Source of the DNA: Hoplostethus atlanticus
Lineage: Eukaryota; Chordata; Actinopteri; Trachichthyiformes; Trachichthyidae
DNA: 64,000 nt
Direction of reading: 5' to 3'
NCBI GenBank assembly: GCA_034670405.1
Contig: JAXDDX010000123.1
Location: 927,501-991,500 of the forward strand
In this document: one piece after another, positions 1-13,130 of the stretch
Layout of the letters: every line of letters starts with the position of its first letter
Position numbering within the stretch: the stretch's first letter is position 1
Notes under the pieces: generated by a model
Seen by the model: only the letters and a program-made list of their open reading frames with translations
Told to the model about the DNA's origin: nothing
Database searches by the model: none
Program-made: the position numbers and the translations under genes

Positions 1-2351
1 GCCCTCAAGTTACTTTCTGCCAACAGTACACTATAATAACAGAATAGCAACGCATTGCCTTCTGATTGAATTTTGTCCTCAAGACTATGAAAATATCAAA
101 TTTAACTTGAAGTTGCATTACTTGTATACTTCACTGTATCAGCAGCAGCCCTACATCCTGCTGTTTCTACTCTGGTTTCCCCACATTGATCTGTACATTG
201 CTTCTAACCAGGATGGTTTATTCTTAAAGCAGAGGAGCCTCAGTCAGCTGAAGGGTCCCATCGCTATCAGCTTTCTTCTATAGCCTGAAGACGTCACTAG
301 TCAAGAGCATGGTATATCTCAAAGCCCCAGTACTGTCTTGGCGCTTGGCTGCAGTTCAACAAGCACTTAGTCCCTGAAATATGGGCGGGCACATCAAAGT
401 CTGGTGTTGTGAACTAACTGGCACATGTGCTTATTTTCCTTTAACAGAAGGGCGCATTTTTATACTTAATGATGCTTACACTAGGGTCTGACGTTAACGC
501 TACACAAGCTGATAAATTCAGCCAAATGTCACCTGTTGTGGGGCAAAGCTCTTTATCACACAATCTGGCCAGGTGGGAATTACAGGTCTGCACCAGTTGT
601 TTTTTTTACAGGGGACAAATGGAGCGAATTGCAGTGAACAAACAACTCTGGGGAGTTCAGATGCTGGGCTTGGTTAGATGACCTTGATTTTGCTTTTGAG
701 GTAAACATTGAAGAGAAAATAGGTTGTGGTAAACTAGTTGACTTAAATACCACAAAAATAGACTTCACAGGCTTAATTAGATGGTTGTTAATGTTCATAG
801 GATTTGTTTATGCTACAATTAAGATATATTTCAAGAAAATGTGAATAGTGATAATGATTCAGATTTCCCCAAAACACTGAACTATTGTTCCACTGAAGCT
901 TAACCATTTTTTTTTATCAGTGACCTCATTCCCCAGCTGACATAGCCTACAACTAGCCTACCAACCTTCAGTCTCTGTCTCTTTCAGACTCATGTAATAC
1001 AAGAGCTTAACTGTACAAATCCCTCGCTGAATAGTTGCCTTGCCTTTCATATTTGATCGATTCATTGTAAAAGTGTCCCTGATCACATGTCAGCGTAGTA
1101 TAGTGCAACTGTTCTGTACGTCTTCTGTATAGTACCACCTGTTAGAGCATGAGACTGCGCCATGCTACAAAATCAACACCCATGCCCCTTTGTGTCTGTT
1201 CGGTTGGAAGAATTGAATAAGTACAAAATAAACCTCTATTGAAGACAGTTTTAATTGGCGCAATGCATCACAACTATTCTGGAAAAAAACTTCTAACTTC
1301 AGTTTTGATGGCTTTAATGACTTTGCTGCTTGAACAGAACTGAACTGATCTGTGATCTTTTCTAGGTTGAACAACAAGTCTGAAAATGATGCTGTTTTTC
1401 TAAATTCCTGAGATGTTGACTTTTATATGACATATAGTTATATATGTATCGCTGCTTTTCATCCAACAGCAGCAATATACTATGAAAGGGATCCATTTTA
1501 ACAAGGTTGCAGTCAAATAAAATGTAGCTTTGTTTTTGCTGCATCAAACATGCTCCACAGGATTCCCATGTGGCGGTGTACGTTTGATCTTTTACTGCAG
1601 CGTATGCTGTATTAAGGAATTCATCAAAGGCACTACACATCCCTGTCATTTGGTTATATCAACACTGCTTGCTGCCAACCAGTTTAGACCATATTCTGAT
1701 GTTTAAGGATCGCTTCAACAGCAGTGTTGTTTCCTCTCTAAGCTGGTATCAAGGGAGCACAGTTTGGTATCTAGCCACCCATGCAAGGAGTCAAAGGTGA
1801 TCCTGAGACGAGTGAGACTGCTTGAAAGCTGAGATGGTGTTGCATAACAGAGGAAGCTAAATTAATCTTCTGAAATCAAACTGAGCCTAGGGGGGTGTCC
1901 AGACCAACAATGCTGCCGATGCAATTTAAGATCTATTACATCACCACACGCTTCCTACTCACGCAGCTATCAATACAGACTGAAGTGCCTGGCTTGGGTT
2001 TTGAATAGAACCGACTGCGCTGTTGCACATGTGTGGCACTACGCAGAGACACATTAGCCTTTAGAGAGAGTGACAAAAGGTTTCCTTGTGTGCATTATAG
2101 GCTATTTCTCATGCAGAATGAAGTTCAACATACAGCACAGCTATATTTTCACGTCTCTGTTTACTATATGCCTGCAAGCAGTAACCTGCTTTTAGATACA
2201 TTACATTATGGAGCACGAAGGGCATTTCCTAATAATAATAAAAAGTTAAATTTGAATGGTTTAACAGTCAAGACTTTATAATATTCAGAGATGTTGTCTT
2301 ATACCTCCTTTTGACATTTTTGGAAATTGAATTTTTTTTTTTTTACATGAA

Positions 2352-2440
2352 TTGTTACATACATTACATTACATTACAGTCGTTTAGCAGACGCTTTTAT
2401 CCAAAGTGACTTACAATTAGTGCATTCAACATACCACCAC
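2352..2440. repeat. Teleost interspersed repeat fragment (TTTAGCAGACGCTTTTATCC type)
   Basis: An ACATT-rich lead followed by a block with TTTAGCAGACGCTTTTATCC and GTGACTTACAATTAG. This block recurs in very many fish genomes as a repeat fragment. I know it as a common sequence but not its proper family name. Confidence 0.6.
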
Positions 2441-3502
2441 CATGGTGCATGGCATGTGGGTCATTCTGTCTGCGTGTAGACACATTCTTGTGAACACAAT
2501 AACTCAAGGACAATGCATGATAGAAACTTAGAGGAGATGATCTGATTCGGAGCACCTTGCTGAATACATTTACATATGAATGTGGAAAAAGTGATTTGCT
2601 TCAAACTTTTCTAACTATAAGAAACTCCTGTGAAGATAACTATGGTGACAAAAAATGTACTAATTCATGCATTAATTTGCTTAGTTAATGACATCTTAAT
2701 GACTCATTAGGATTTCTGATTATATTTTAATATATCTTGGTGATTATGGTGGGACATTAGGCATCTCAAGTGCCTGTTATTAAGTTTTTGTTTTCTTGAG
2801 TCATCCAGGTTTATTGAGAAAGCCCCAGAATGTTTTTCAGTTTAATTTCCCAGAAGAAAAAAACATATGGGAATGACATACCGATCCCTTTCTGCAGTCA
2901 AAATAGTATTGGGAAATCACAGTTGCTCCCCTTATACATGGATGGCTGTATCAGTCTTAACAGAATGTGTTTGTTTATGGGGCAAATCCCAAGAGACCAC
3001 ATAGCATCCACTCCTTCATGCAGGTGTGATGGATTTCTTCCAAGGCAGATAAGCACAGTGAGTAGAAGGCATCTTTTGATGGATGCGAGACTCTATACTG
3101 GGGTTTGTTTACTAAAGGTAGATGAGTCACTTAATCACTGACAGAATGGTAGCGATCCGTGAGACTGGTGTCAGCTAACATCATCTACAACCTGTCTCTC
3201 TAGTCATTAGAGAATAATCCAAAATGGCTACCAGATTGCCAGGAGGCTGTGTAGCTCTCAGGTGATTAAGAGGACCGTGTTAACATCATCTGTGTACATT
3301 GGCATTGCAATACATTAGGCCTGCAAAAAAGTGTCATGGCAGGTAAAACAAGCTGCTGCTGCTTCCCATGCTTGCTAAGATTCTGTTTGCCATCACTAAC
3401 CTTTCCACCACAGGGAACAGAGCTAAAGACAGGACACAGTGTTTGTTTGAATACAGTTTATATAGTAGTAGTAGTAGTTGATAATTCTGCCTCAAAGCGT
3501 GT

Positions 3503-3550
3503 GCACACACACACACACACACACAGACACACACACAAACACACACACAA
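3503..3550. repeat. CA microsatellite
   Basis: CA repeat interrupted by AGACAC and AAAC. Open frames through it encode Thr-His or Val-Cys repeats and are not genes. Confidence 0.95.
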
Positions 3551-4567
3551 ACCCAGAGACTACAACTCACTCATCATCATAGATGTTATGTGGAGCTAAA
3601 CGTGGTTTTGATCTGTGAATAAAAATGGCCAAGAGAGTTCATATAGAGTTCATATGTCATATATCTGACATCAACAGCCAGATAGCCATTGTCCATTAGG
3701 ACAATGTAGGTGAAAGTGGTTATCTCAAAAGAGTGCCAAAATGAAAGGATAAGAACAAAATGTATCATGCATTAAATAACATGTTTTATAATAAAATGTA
3801 CATGATGCACTACTCCAAATTGTTGAGTTTAATACACAGAACATTATGTTCCTACTAGAGTGTCCAGAGGCAAACACTTTTGTTCATTTGATTGATGAAG
3901 ACATTTGATAGGCCTGATGGGTATAACTATCCTCAAGTAAACTCATTGTACACTGAAACATACAATTATTGGTCTGGTGCTAACAGCCAAATCCTCTAAA
4001 AACAATAAACTCAAATTCAGCATGGTAATAACAATGTGCAAAGTCATCTGTCAAAAGTCTGTTTCCAGCCAAAGGCAAACAGCAGACAGTGAGAGACAAA
4101 AACCAAAGGAGATGCTAAATGTCTCCGTATTTTAAACATTTAGTAATTTCCTTGAGCTGAATTCTTTTGGCAGAATCAGGCTAAAATCATGAATCATACT
4201 AGAGCCTGTCTCCCCCTCTCTCTTTCCTTCCAGATTCCCTCTCTGGGTATGTTGATCACACTAATAAATCATCTGAAAAAGGATCCTGTTTCAAGTGATT
4301 GGACATTTAAACCTGATTAAAGTCACATTAAGATTTTGCAAGAATATGGATCCTGCTCCAAGTTCCCCAATTTTGGAAATGACTGAAGCCTACAATTTGC
4401 TTTAAAAATGTTCTGGTCAAGACCATTTAGGCCCATCTTGATACCTTTTATGGGTACAAATCTTAAAACTAGAGCTGAATACAGTCCAACTCTTTGGTAA
4501 CCTTCTCCATCCACTTCTAGGCAGGTGCATTGATAGATTCTCTTGACAAACTATTCAAAACGTTGTC

Positions 4568-4671
4568 AAGTAACACGGTGATAAAGACGTTCATACTTAC
4601 ATTTGTAGCTAATGTTGGGAAGTAACATTGTGATAAAAAGGTTTGTACTTACACGTGTAGCTAATGTTAGG
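4568..4671. repeat. 52-bp tandem duplication
   Basis: Units 4568-4619 and 4620-4671 both begin AAGTAACA and both contain GTAGCTAATGTT, with about ten differences. It is a simple, old tandem duplication in the intron. Confidence 0.75.
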
Positions 4672-4965
4672 GCTTGCCTGCCTCCAGCAGCTGTCTCTGC
4701 ATTGCATTATGGTTAATATAGGGCCCGATAGTGAACATAATTTGAACACTATGAATCAGAGAGGATTGTGTGTCTAAAATAGTGGACTATATAGTCAATC
4801 TTTCCAAACGTATGTATTTGTTACCACTCATTTAACACACTAGTTAGTTAGCTGCTTCACATCTCTACGTCTAGCTTGCTAGCTAGCTTAATTTAATTAA
4901 ATTCATTAATGTTAGACCATCAAACAATAAAGAGAGGGTACATATGGTTTCTGTATATTTGTCAA

Positions 4966-5187
4966 CCCTGTTGAAGAAAATAGCTTAGACAAGATAAAGC
5001 TGGTTGATTGTCTGAGCTGGTTTTTGGTAGGCACTGCTGGGAAGAGATGGTCTGATTCTGGTTAAGGTGGTAAATGAGGACACTGATGCTGATAGACCAG
5101 ATAAGAGCAGTATAAATGTGCACAACCAGCATAAGCTTGCCACCAGCATAACCAGCTTGGCTGGTCTAGGCTGTTTTTTCAGCAGGG
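4966..5187. mobile_element. 222-bp inverted-repeat element (MITE)
   Basis: The left end CCCTGTTGAAGAAAATAGCT pairs with the right end, which reads inversely CCCTGCTGAAAAAACAGCCT; about 25 bp imperfect terminal repeats. The inside is rich in GCTGGT/ACCAGC motifs, a pattern common in short non-autonomous fish elements. No coding capacity. A target-site duplication is not clear. Confidence 0.7.
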
Positions 5188-5455
5188 AAGGTGTAGCTAT
5201 TGCCTAACATATCCTATATGATCTAGCTTCTGAGGCTGATAAGAAAGAATGCTAGCTCCATTGCTGGTTCACAGTGCATCACGTTTTCCAGCCTCTTTAC
5301 AGACTGATTAGTGTTCTGTAGTGCCTCAAGAGGGTATTAAGCTAGCCAAGAAATGATTGATGAATAAGATTCTTATTACATACATACATACAATTATGTG
5401 ACAAATTGCCTTTGCAGTGGCATTAGGGTTAGCTTGCCAGCTATCATGTCTAAGG

Positions 5456-5791
5456 GGCTTTTCACACGATAAGCGATGGACACCCATAAGTCATTCATTT
5501 TCAATGAGATGCGAACAGCAAGTTGGTTTTCTATCGTGAAATTGTCGTGTTCGCGCTCGTCTCATGTGCATGGCCGCCGCCAACTTGCTCAGCCAAAGAT
5601 GAATCTGACTAAACTTTTCAGCACATGTTGCAGTGTTGCCTCACATGATTGACCAATCGGTGGACGATATATTGCTGGACTAATGAATCAAGACTGTGTT
5701 GATTTCTTAGTCATGGAGGAGAATTGATCCAAGTGGTGTGTGATGTCCCAGAAAATTATAGATCTTATTTTTTTAAATTGATGATATCTAT
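5456..5791. mobile_element. Remnant of a PIF/Harbinger-like DNA transposon end
   Basis: It begins GGGGCTTTTCACACG at about 5458, a common start of fish DNA transposons, continues through CpG-rich sequence, and reaches an ATG at 5713. The codons after this ATG, read past a stop, give SKWCVMS in one frame and a MADF-like VVCDVPENY in another. MADF and Myb partner proteins are typical of PIF/Harbinger elements. The other end was not resolved; the element is interrupted at 5800 by the next one. Confidence 0.4.
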
Positions 5792-5799
5792 CAGACCTT

Positions 5800-7050
5800 G
5801 GGCCAAATGTATAAAACTCTGTGTAGATTTAGGTGTAGAAATCTGTGTACGCACAAAACAGGAAACTTGCATACGCTCAGATGTATAAAACCCCACGTAC
5901 GTCTGTTCCCACGTGTTTTTTCTTCATACATCTCAATCATCCTGAAATTGCGTGCACGAGCCTTCTGACCATGCCCACAATTTACTATAAATGGCTTCCA
6001 ACACACCCCCAACTGCCTGGTTTGCATATAAAGGGCCAGCATTTAGTTTAGTTTTGAGGACAAACGGCGGAAGCATTTAAGAAGCAATAGAAGAAGAAGA
6101 AGCGCAATTTTACGACTGTGAACTTGAAATAATGGTTGATCAAAATGACAGAAGAAAACGCGTATTATTTAGAAGCCTAAGCTCTGGCATTACCAACCAA
6201 ATGAAACAAGTTGAATGGCAGAAAGTAACCGAAACCATCTCCCTTTTAAAAGCCCAATGCAACGCTCTACCACAGAGCGCGTCTGGGGGTTTGTAAATGG
6301 CATAAGTAGCCATGGCTTCAATGCATACCCATTGTCACCTGAGGGTATAAAATATTATATACATATTATACAAAACAATATTATATACATATATTACATT
6401 TGGGAAACCGGACATTGCATTTTGATGTTGGCCTGTTCAGCTGCTGTGTAAGGGAACCTGATGATCTATTACTCAAAGAAATTATGCCACCCCACGCCAT
6501 GGGCATGAGCAGCCATTGTATCATTTGGCACAGCCATTACGCACGGCTACAGCCTTTATATAGTGTAGGTTTTACTCCCCAATAATACAGAATAATAATC
6601 TTTATTTATATAAAGATCATGTATTTATTTGTTTATTTATATAAAGATCATTATCATTATAATTATTAGAATGCATAGTGACATACATATTTACTCAAGA
6701 TAGAACGAAATGAAGGCTTGTCAAAAAAAGGTTGTTAACCACTCACGCATCACTATGTAATCATAGTGAAGGTTTTTTTAAACTATAGATTACATCCTAA
6801 CACAATGTAGTGAAAGAAAAAAGCTGTAAATAAAATGTCACCCAAATTCACACTTTTATAATGCTTTTTTGCCAACTCGCAACAGCACACTAATCTGACT
6901 CAAAAAAAATGCGTATGGTACGCATGGTGTGAAGGATGCGTACCGGTACGCATATTCTCGCCGCCCGTGGATTTTTATACATTCGGAACCTGCGTGGAAA
7001 ATGGCGTAAGTACACTTTTCGTGCATACGCATGGTTTATACATTTGGCCC
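5800..7050. mobile_element. 1251-bp DNA transposon with 16-bp inverted repeats and Myb-like remnant
   Basis: The ends are GGGCCAAATGTATAAA and its exact complement (TTTATACATTTGGCCC at 7035-7050). Flanks CAGACCTT (5792-5799) and CAGATCTT (7051-7058) look like an 8-bp target duplication with one change. Subterminal CGTACGCA/GCGTACG motifs recur at both ends. Inside, an ATG at 6132 opens MVDQNDRRKRVLFRSLSSG and ITNQMKQVEWQKVTE, resembling the start of Myb/SANT-like proteins of fish transposons; it is broken after about 50 codons. The 8-bp duplication suggests hAT, the Myb-like piece suggests Harbinger; superfamily unsettled. Confidence 0.75.
6132..6287 (+). pseudogene. Myb/SANT-like transposon protein, N-terminal remnant
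   Basis: It starts at ATG 6132 and reads KQVEWQKVTETI, similar to the W-containing helix of Myb/SANT-like domains in transposon partner proteins. It ends after about 50 codons, with the domain incomplete and no transposase nearby, so this is a decayed copy. The call rests on remembered family pattern, not a search. Confidence 0.4.
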
Positions 7051-9277
7051 CAGATCTTTTAAATGGGATGGCATGAAAATGTATTCCTTTATCGAAACAA
7101 GTTAACAGTAACAATACAATACAATACAAACGTATCCTCCATAGATTTGTATTGAGAACATTTTTTTTAAAAGTACCATGCATAACACAGTTTATATTCA
7201 GCAATTAGAAATGCATTTTTTACATTTATGTGCATTTTTAAAATATCAGGCAAGAAAAGGAGCGCTCTGGGCAGGACAAGCACCAACTGCACACCGCTGG
7301 CCGTTTCTATGGTAACCACATGCGTAGCACTTCGCGTACCATCTGTTCACACAGGGAGCGGTGAGTGTAGCACAGAGGACGCACAGGACTGCGTGCGATA
7401 ATCTACTTACTATCTAAAAAGCCACTAAAGCTAGCATGCTGGTTAACACAGTTACTGGGTTTGGAAAGGGCTGTGATTGGCTGAATGCTGAGAGGCAATG
7501 AGCCTCAGAGTTGACCTTGGGGGTAAAACAGAACGGCAAGCTAGATTCAATGTCTTTGACATACACAGTAAACCATCAGGTCAGGGTATTACACAACAAG
7601 GTGTACTGTGATTTAAAAATAATGCACAATATGTAGGTGAAGAACATCATATACATACTGTATATTGATAACAGCTTGAAGTGTACTATCAATATCCCAC
7701 TTATACCATGGCCAAAGAGAAAGTAACCCTTTGCTCATTTCGTTTTGTTTTAGTGCTAGGCGACTAAACCAATCTTTTCAGCTTTTCTATGTGTAATTAA
7801 CATATCACTATGGTGGATTAGTGATTGAATGAATTTTGGACAGGCTCCTCATCCCTGTGAAAAAAGTTAGTTGATATGTTGTACATAATTCACTGCTTTA
7901 ATTTTACAAGAATATCTAGATTTTCCCTTCATTTCTTATTTGGACCTTTTTTATACACCTGAAGTAAAGTTGTTCTGTACACCCAAGACTATCAGAGCGT
8001 CACAATGGGATAAGGGGACTGGTACAAGCTAAAATGTTGGAAGACTGTCTTTACACCTAACATCTGCCAGTATGCACACATTAGACTTATGGTCTATGTA
8101 TTTATGATAGCTGTTTCAAATGATCTCAGTACTTGGAATTTATTTGATATGCCGAACCAAAATAAATGCCGCTGGACAGGCTGTTGCGCCTCAGCTGTGA
8201 TTTAATCGGTCCAGATGGAATCGAACAGATTTGCAGAGAAATCAAAATAGAATCATAATGGAGCCTGTCAGGTTTGGATCTCGGGAGTTGGGTTGTACTG
8301 GGGGAAGCCTTGAGAGAGGAGGCTAATCACTTTCAGATGGCCAGAGTCTAGTGTCAGTAGAGTCTGTATGTGTGTGTGCATGTGTGTGTGTGCGCGCGTG
8401 TGTTGTGTGAGTGTGGATACTGTAGTTTTCAGAGAGGTCTGATCCATCTCTCCTTGACCTAAACAATGAGATGAAACTATAATTGGAAAAATGTGTTTGA
8501 GATCAGATTGAAGCACTGGAGACACCAGAGTCTACCCATGCAAATGAAAACATTCAGGGCACAATATTTTTTTTATATACCCTGAATATACACTACATAT
8601 CCCACCAATTGAGAAAAATTATGTATTTGGCAAAAACAAAGTGTGTATTACAAAAGTACCATAAGAGCAGGGCTCTGTCAAAGTGTATGCTGTTTTATTC
8701 ATGTGGAGAACCCAGATTCTTTAGTTAAGTCAAGTTCACGAGTGGCTTATAATTGACCTTGTATACATCGTGCCCTTGTGACATCCCTGAAGTGCTGAGC
8801 GTGCCTTTCTCCGCAGCCATTTGTCACCTCAGCGTGTCCCATTTTCTTTCCATAACGGCGGTACAAAAAACTGAAACACCTGGCGCTAGACCAAAGAATC
8901 CGACTTGATCTCTCAAAAACGCCACATATGTGACTCCTGTTGCATTTGGCATCTCAGACACTCAGAGTTCATTCAAACTCGTATCAATATCTTAGGACCC
9001 CTCGGGCTTCACACTCAGACACATATCCTCATGCCACTATCTTCAATGGGATACCACTCCTTAAAAGCTCATCAGCATAGGTTTTTTTCCCAGAGCCCTT
9101 TTCTCTTTCTTCTTTGATAAGCGAAAGCTCTTCTCTCTCCTTTTTGGGACAGACACACAAACCACCCAACCCACCCCCCCAACCTTTCTCATGACAGATG
9201 ACTTCACTCACTCATTCCGGACAGAGCCCTGGATAGGCCCCCTAGGCATGCATACTTAGAGCAAATCCCCCAATAGA

Positions 9278-9278
9278 C

Positions 9279-9324
<46 letters not shown>
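9278..9324. repeat. CA microsatellite
   Basis: Near-pure CA repeat with one CG interruption at the left edge. Confidence 0.95.
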
Positions 9325-9326
<2 letters not shown>

Positions 9327-12300
9327 AGTTGAGCTGACCTTGTGTAGAGGTTCCAGCTACACTAAAACCCCAAAAAGCCCCCATAATCCCGTTCCACCAG
9401 GCCAAAGAATAAACTGAACCCACCCGGTCCATTCAATATGATGCCATTGTCTGACTCAGTGCTGTTCATGACTAAAAAGGCAAATTCCCAAATTACATTG
9501 AATGATTCGGATTAAAACACTGAGTAGAGTAATACATCCAATCCTGTTCGATATTTCAGGGTGAGGTTTGGAAGTATTGAATCAGGATTTCATCTAGAAG
9601 GTTAAGAAGAGGGCAAGGATGTTTGTTTTGGCATTGGAATATTGAAAAAGCTTTATCAGAGTGAAACAGGATCCCACTTTTTTAATCGTATCCTGGATAT
9701 CCTCCGTTCCCAGTACATCCCAGTAACTGGTTTAACCACATTGAGATGAGACTCTGCGTGTCTGTTGGTTTCAACTTGTTTGAATAGGCACATTTGTAAT
9801 TGGTGAGATGTTTACCTCTCCGTGTATGTTTTGCAGGTGAAGGTGTAGCGGTGGGTGTGTCTTCTTCCTTTATGATCAACAAGAGCCAGTTGAGCGAGTC
9901 GGATTTCTAATTTTTCTCACAGCTAACTGTGGTAATAAAAAGCCAGAGCCAGGTCAGCCATTCACCGCTCAGAACAGTGTCAGTTTAATATGTGTTCATC
10001 TTATTTAAATGGTCCTTTATTCCAGAGATTGATTAATTAACTGGAGCTGTTCAAAGACACAAAGGCCACTTAATTTTACAAGGGCAATTTCAGCCATGTA
10101 CTTAATCATGTCTATATTGTTTTCTGTCCAGACTGAGAAAGTGATTGCAATTTTCTCTTGCTATTTAAAAACTTCAAAGACTTCAACATCAACATTTCAA
10201 AGTAGAATATAATCACCATTATGCTTAATACACCCTATTATAAAACTGTTGGAGCATTGCCAAATGAAACAGTAAAAAGGGGTGACATTATGTTAAGCCA
10301 TAGTCAATTTCTCTGAATGCCAGGCTTAATTTTCTGGTATTCTTGTGTTAAATGTTCTTCAGAGGACAAAAGATGCAAGTCTGCACCTGTCTGTGTGTTA
10401 TTGACATTTTTAAGAGTGAGCTATTGAAACACGGGGCACTCCCAAATCAGAAAATCAAAAAGTTTATTTTTTGTTGTTGTGTGTAATGCTGGTTGTGTGT
10501 GTTTAAGTGACGTTCCATTGCCAAGGGTAGAAGACACAAAAGATAAAGATAGTGTATTGTGTTTTCAAGCTATGATCTCATGGTGCGACTTAATGCTTTT
10601 ATATTTGTCTGGTGTTTTATGTATTTCTATCCTAGGTTAGAAATAGGTTACACATATTCATTTGGCATATTTCTTTATCATAGAATTTTTCTTCATTTAT
10701 CTTGTTTACATGATTTTTTACAATGGTTAAAAATGTATTAATTAATAATAAGTAAGTAATGTCACAATTGCTCCCACCACGTGTTTTGACTACTGTGTCA
10801 AGCTAAAAAAAACAGAAATTGTGAAGTGCAGTAGGCTATAATGGCAAGAATAGAAATTATCTCTTGGAGCCCATTGGCGGCTAACTTTTCCTTGAAGGTG
10901 ATAAGGCTGCTAATAATAACAGCTTCATGCTTGGTTGTGGACACTCTTGACTGAGGAAGTAATTAAGGTCAAGCAGTTTATCTGTGGCTGGCCGGAGATG
11001 TGCTATGTTTGTGTGACAAAGAGGGGGTGGTGAGGCTTTGCCTTTCTCTCTCTCCACTAACTCTGTCCACTAACCCCGCGCTCTCTTTATCCTATCTCTC
11101 TTTCATTTCTCTTTCTCTGTCACACTCTCCCTCTCCAGCTACTTCCCATAGGGGAAGCCCAGTGAAGAATGAGGGTGAGAGCCACACAACTTAGCCATCA
11201 TGTCAGTCATCCCTTGGCCAGTCCCTCTCTACTCTTCTCAGATGTCCAATCAGGCTAATTTTAGCCACTGTTAGAGGGACATGTTAAATTTGGCAGCCTG
11301 TCCCTAAGCGTGCTATGATGCAGATCTGTTTGTACCAACTGTGTGCTTGGACAGACTGGTCTGTTTTTTTCTATCAATGAGCCACCCATGAGGCTCGTAT
11401 TCTACAGTCGGACAAATTTAGTATGGGGAAGGCTTTTTATGAGGGTGCTACAAAGCGTAGACCAAAATGTGATATGGTTTTCTATCCATTTCAGTGACAG
11501 GAAAGTGGCCATTTTGAAAATGTTATTAATGTTCAGAGGTTTTGAAACCAAAAGATATTGAATAAAAGAGACAGACGATCCAGACTACCTTATCCTCTAA
11601 CTCATAATAAAATGTACATTTTATTATAGATTGCAATTGCAAAGAAAGTTGTGCAGTCTTGAGAGGACACCTTGTCCACAACACATTCCATTCATCACAC
11701 ATCATAACTTTATTACTTGAAGAGAGAGAAAAGGAAGTGGGGTTGGCTATGGGAGGTAGAGACATTTTACAGGACTATAGAGCAAGTAGGGAAATCTATG
11801 TGAAGAGTGAACACTATGTGCAATAGGGTGTCTAATCGGTCCCAACACTAGAATACAGCACATTAAGTCCCTGTTGCTGAGATGTGTGTTATGTAAACAT
11901 ATAGGGCTGGTGAAGGCTGAGCATAGCTGTTTGAGACCTAATTAGTGTACATACACTTTAGTTCTTGAAGAAATGAAGAAGAATGCTGGCTTCATTAGAG
12001 AATGGCCTTTTATAAAATTCCAAACTCAGGATTTAATAGCTCATAAATAATTTCAGTATTTTCTTCCCCCTAATTGTGGTAACAGTCCATGAAGGCAACA
12101 ACGTGCAGATAAGAAAATGTGGCACATTATCAGAGGAACCAAAGCTATGGAGAGACTTAGAGCATAATTGGAGTGGTATCCTGGGCAGTTCAAGTGCTTG
12201 TGTGTGGTACAGCTGTAATGGGTTTGACTATGGCACAGGGTACAACTGGAGTGCCTAGCACACAGCTGAGCTTTATGGTTGTTGCAGTGGCTTCATCTGA

Positions 12301-12649
12301 ATTGCTCATTTCTACAATGTTACATAAAGCTATTATGTCTCTTTTCTTGTGATACAACCATTGGCCTCCAGCAATGTCCCCACTTAAAGTCATCTGTTTC
12401 TGAACACAAAAACATTGATTCATTTGTTCAGATTTTTTGATTACATGCTTTATTCATAGGGGGAATATATTAGAAGGTATTATTACAAAGCAGAGACGTC
12501 TGAAGCTACCCTTTGATTACCGTGACTCCAATGTATGATGAATGAACAGCTTACAGTATGGACAATGACTGTCAATCAAACCGGTGGTCTTCATAAGAAC
12601 GCTGAAATCTGTTGATTGTTGTATTCTATGTTCAGGTTTTCATTTCATA

Positions 12650-13080
12650 CAGTGGGGTCCATGACCAAGAACTCTTGTGTTTCATAATTTATCAAAAACT
12701 ACAAATGATATTACATCATTTTCAACAATAATTTAATTAGTCCTGTTTCAAAGTTAAAGCTTTAACAGTAGTGGCAATAACGCATAGAGGACCATATTAA
12801 TTTAGTCAATATCTTGTATTAGTTGTTAAAAGACCAAAACAATTCACACTGTGTATTAGGTGTATTAAATGAAATATATGGTGTAACAACAATTTGAGAA
12901 AACCTTACCAAATGGTGTGCGAACAAGATATTGAGATATATTTCAATTTCATACAAGCATTTCTCAAAGATCTAAAAATAATTATTTGTTTCAGTTCTAA
13001 GTAATGTATTCTTGAATAAGAAGTATGATGAAATGATGAAACAGTTCTTGGTCGTGGACTCAGACTTTTGGACCCCACTA
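12650..13080. mobile_element. Tc1/mariner-like MITE next to the NEURL1 NHR2 exon
   Basis: The ends are CAGTGGGGTCCA at 12650 and its near-complement TGGACCCCACTA ending at 13080, flanked by TA (12648-12649 and 13081-13082), the Tc1/mariner target duplication. The subterminal CCAAGAACTC and its inverse CAGTTCTTGG also pair. At 431 bp there is no transposase. The right end lies 50 bp before the exon. Confidence 0.8.
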
Positions 13081-13130
13081 TATAGCAAAGTGATTACATA
13101 ACATTTCTGTGTTTGTGTCTTTTTCCACAG

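Larger units (their letters stand above)
1..13130 (+). other. neurl1: NEURL1 intron (3' portion)
   Basis: No NHR1 or other NEURL1 exon, and no other convincing gene, was found. Intronic status follows from the phase-1 acceptor at 13130. The stretch is AT-rich with CA/TG repeats at about 3503-3550, 8368-8412 and 9278-9324, plus the mobile elements listed separately. I see nothing further in 1-2350, 2441-4560, 7370-12640 beyond these. Confidence 0.8.

Noticed and set aside
1165-1649. Two minus-strand open frames of 70 and 95 codons, one with TATWESCGACLMQQKQ
   Set aside because: The Cys/Trp-rich piece looked protein-like, but I could match it to no family, no splice sites or neighbours support it, and the two frames do not connect.
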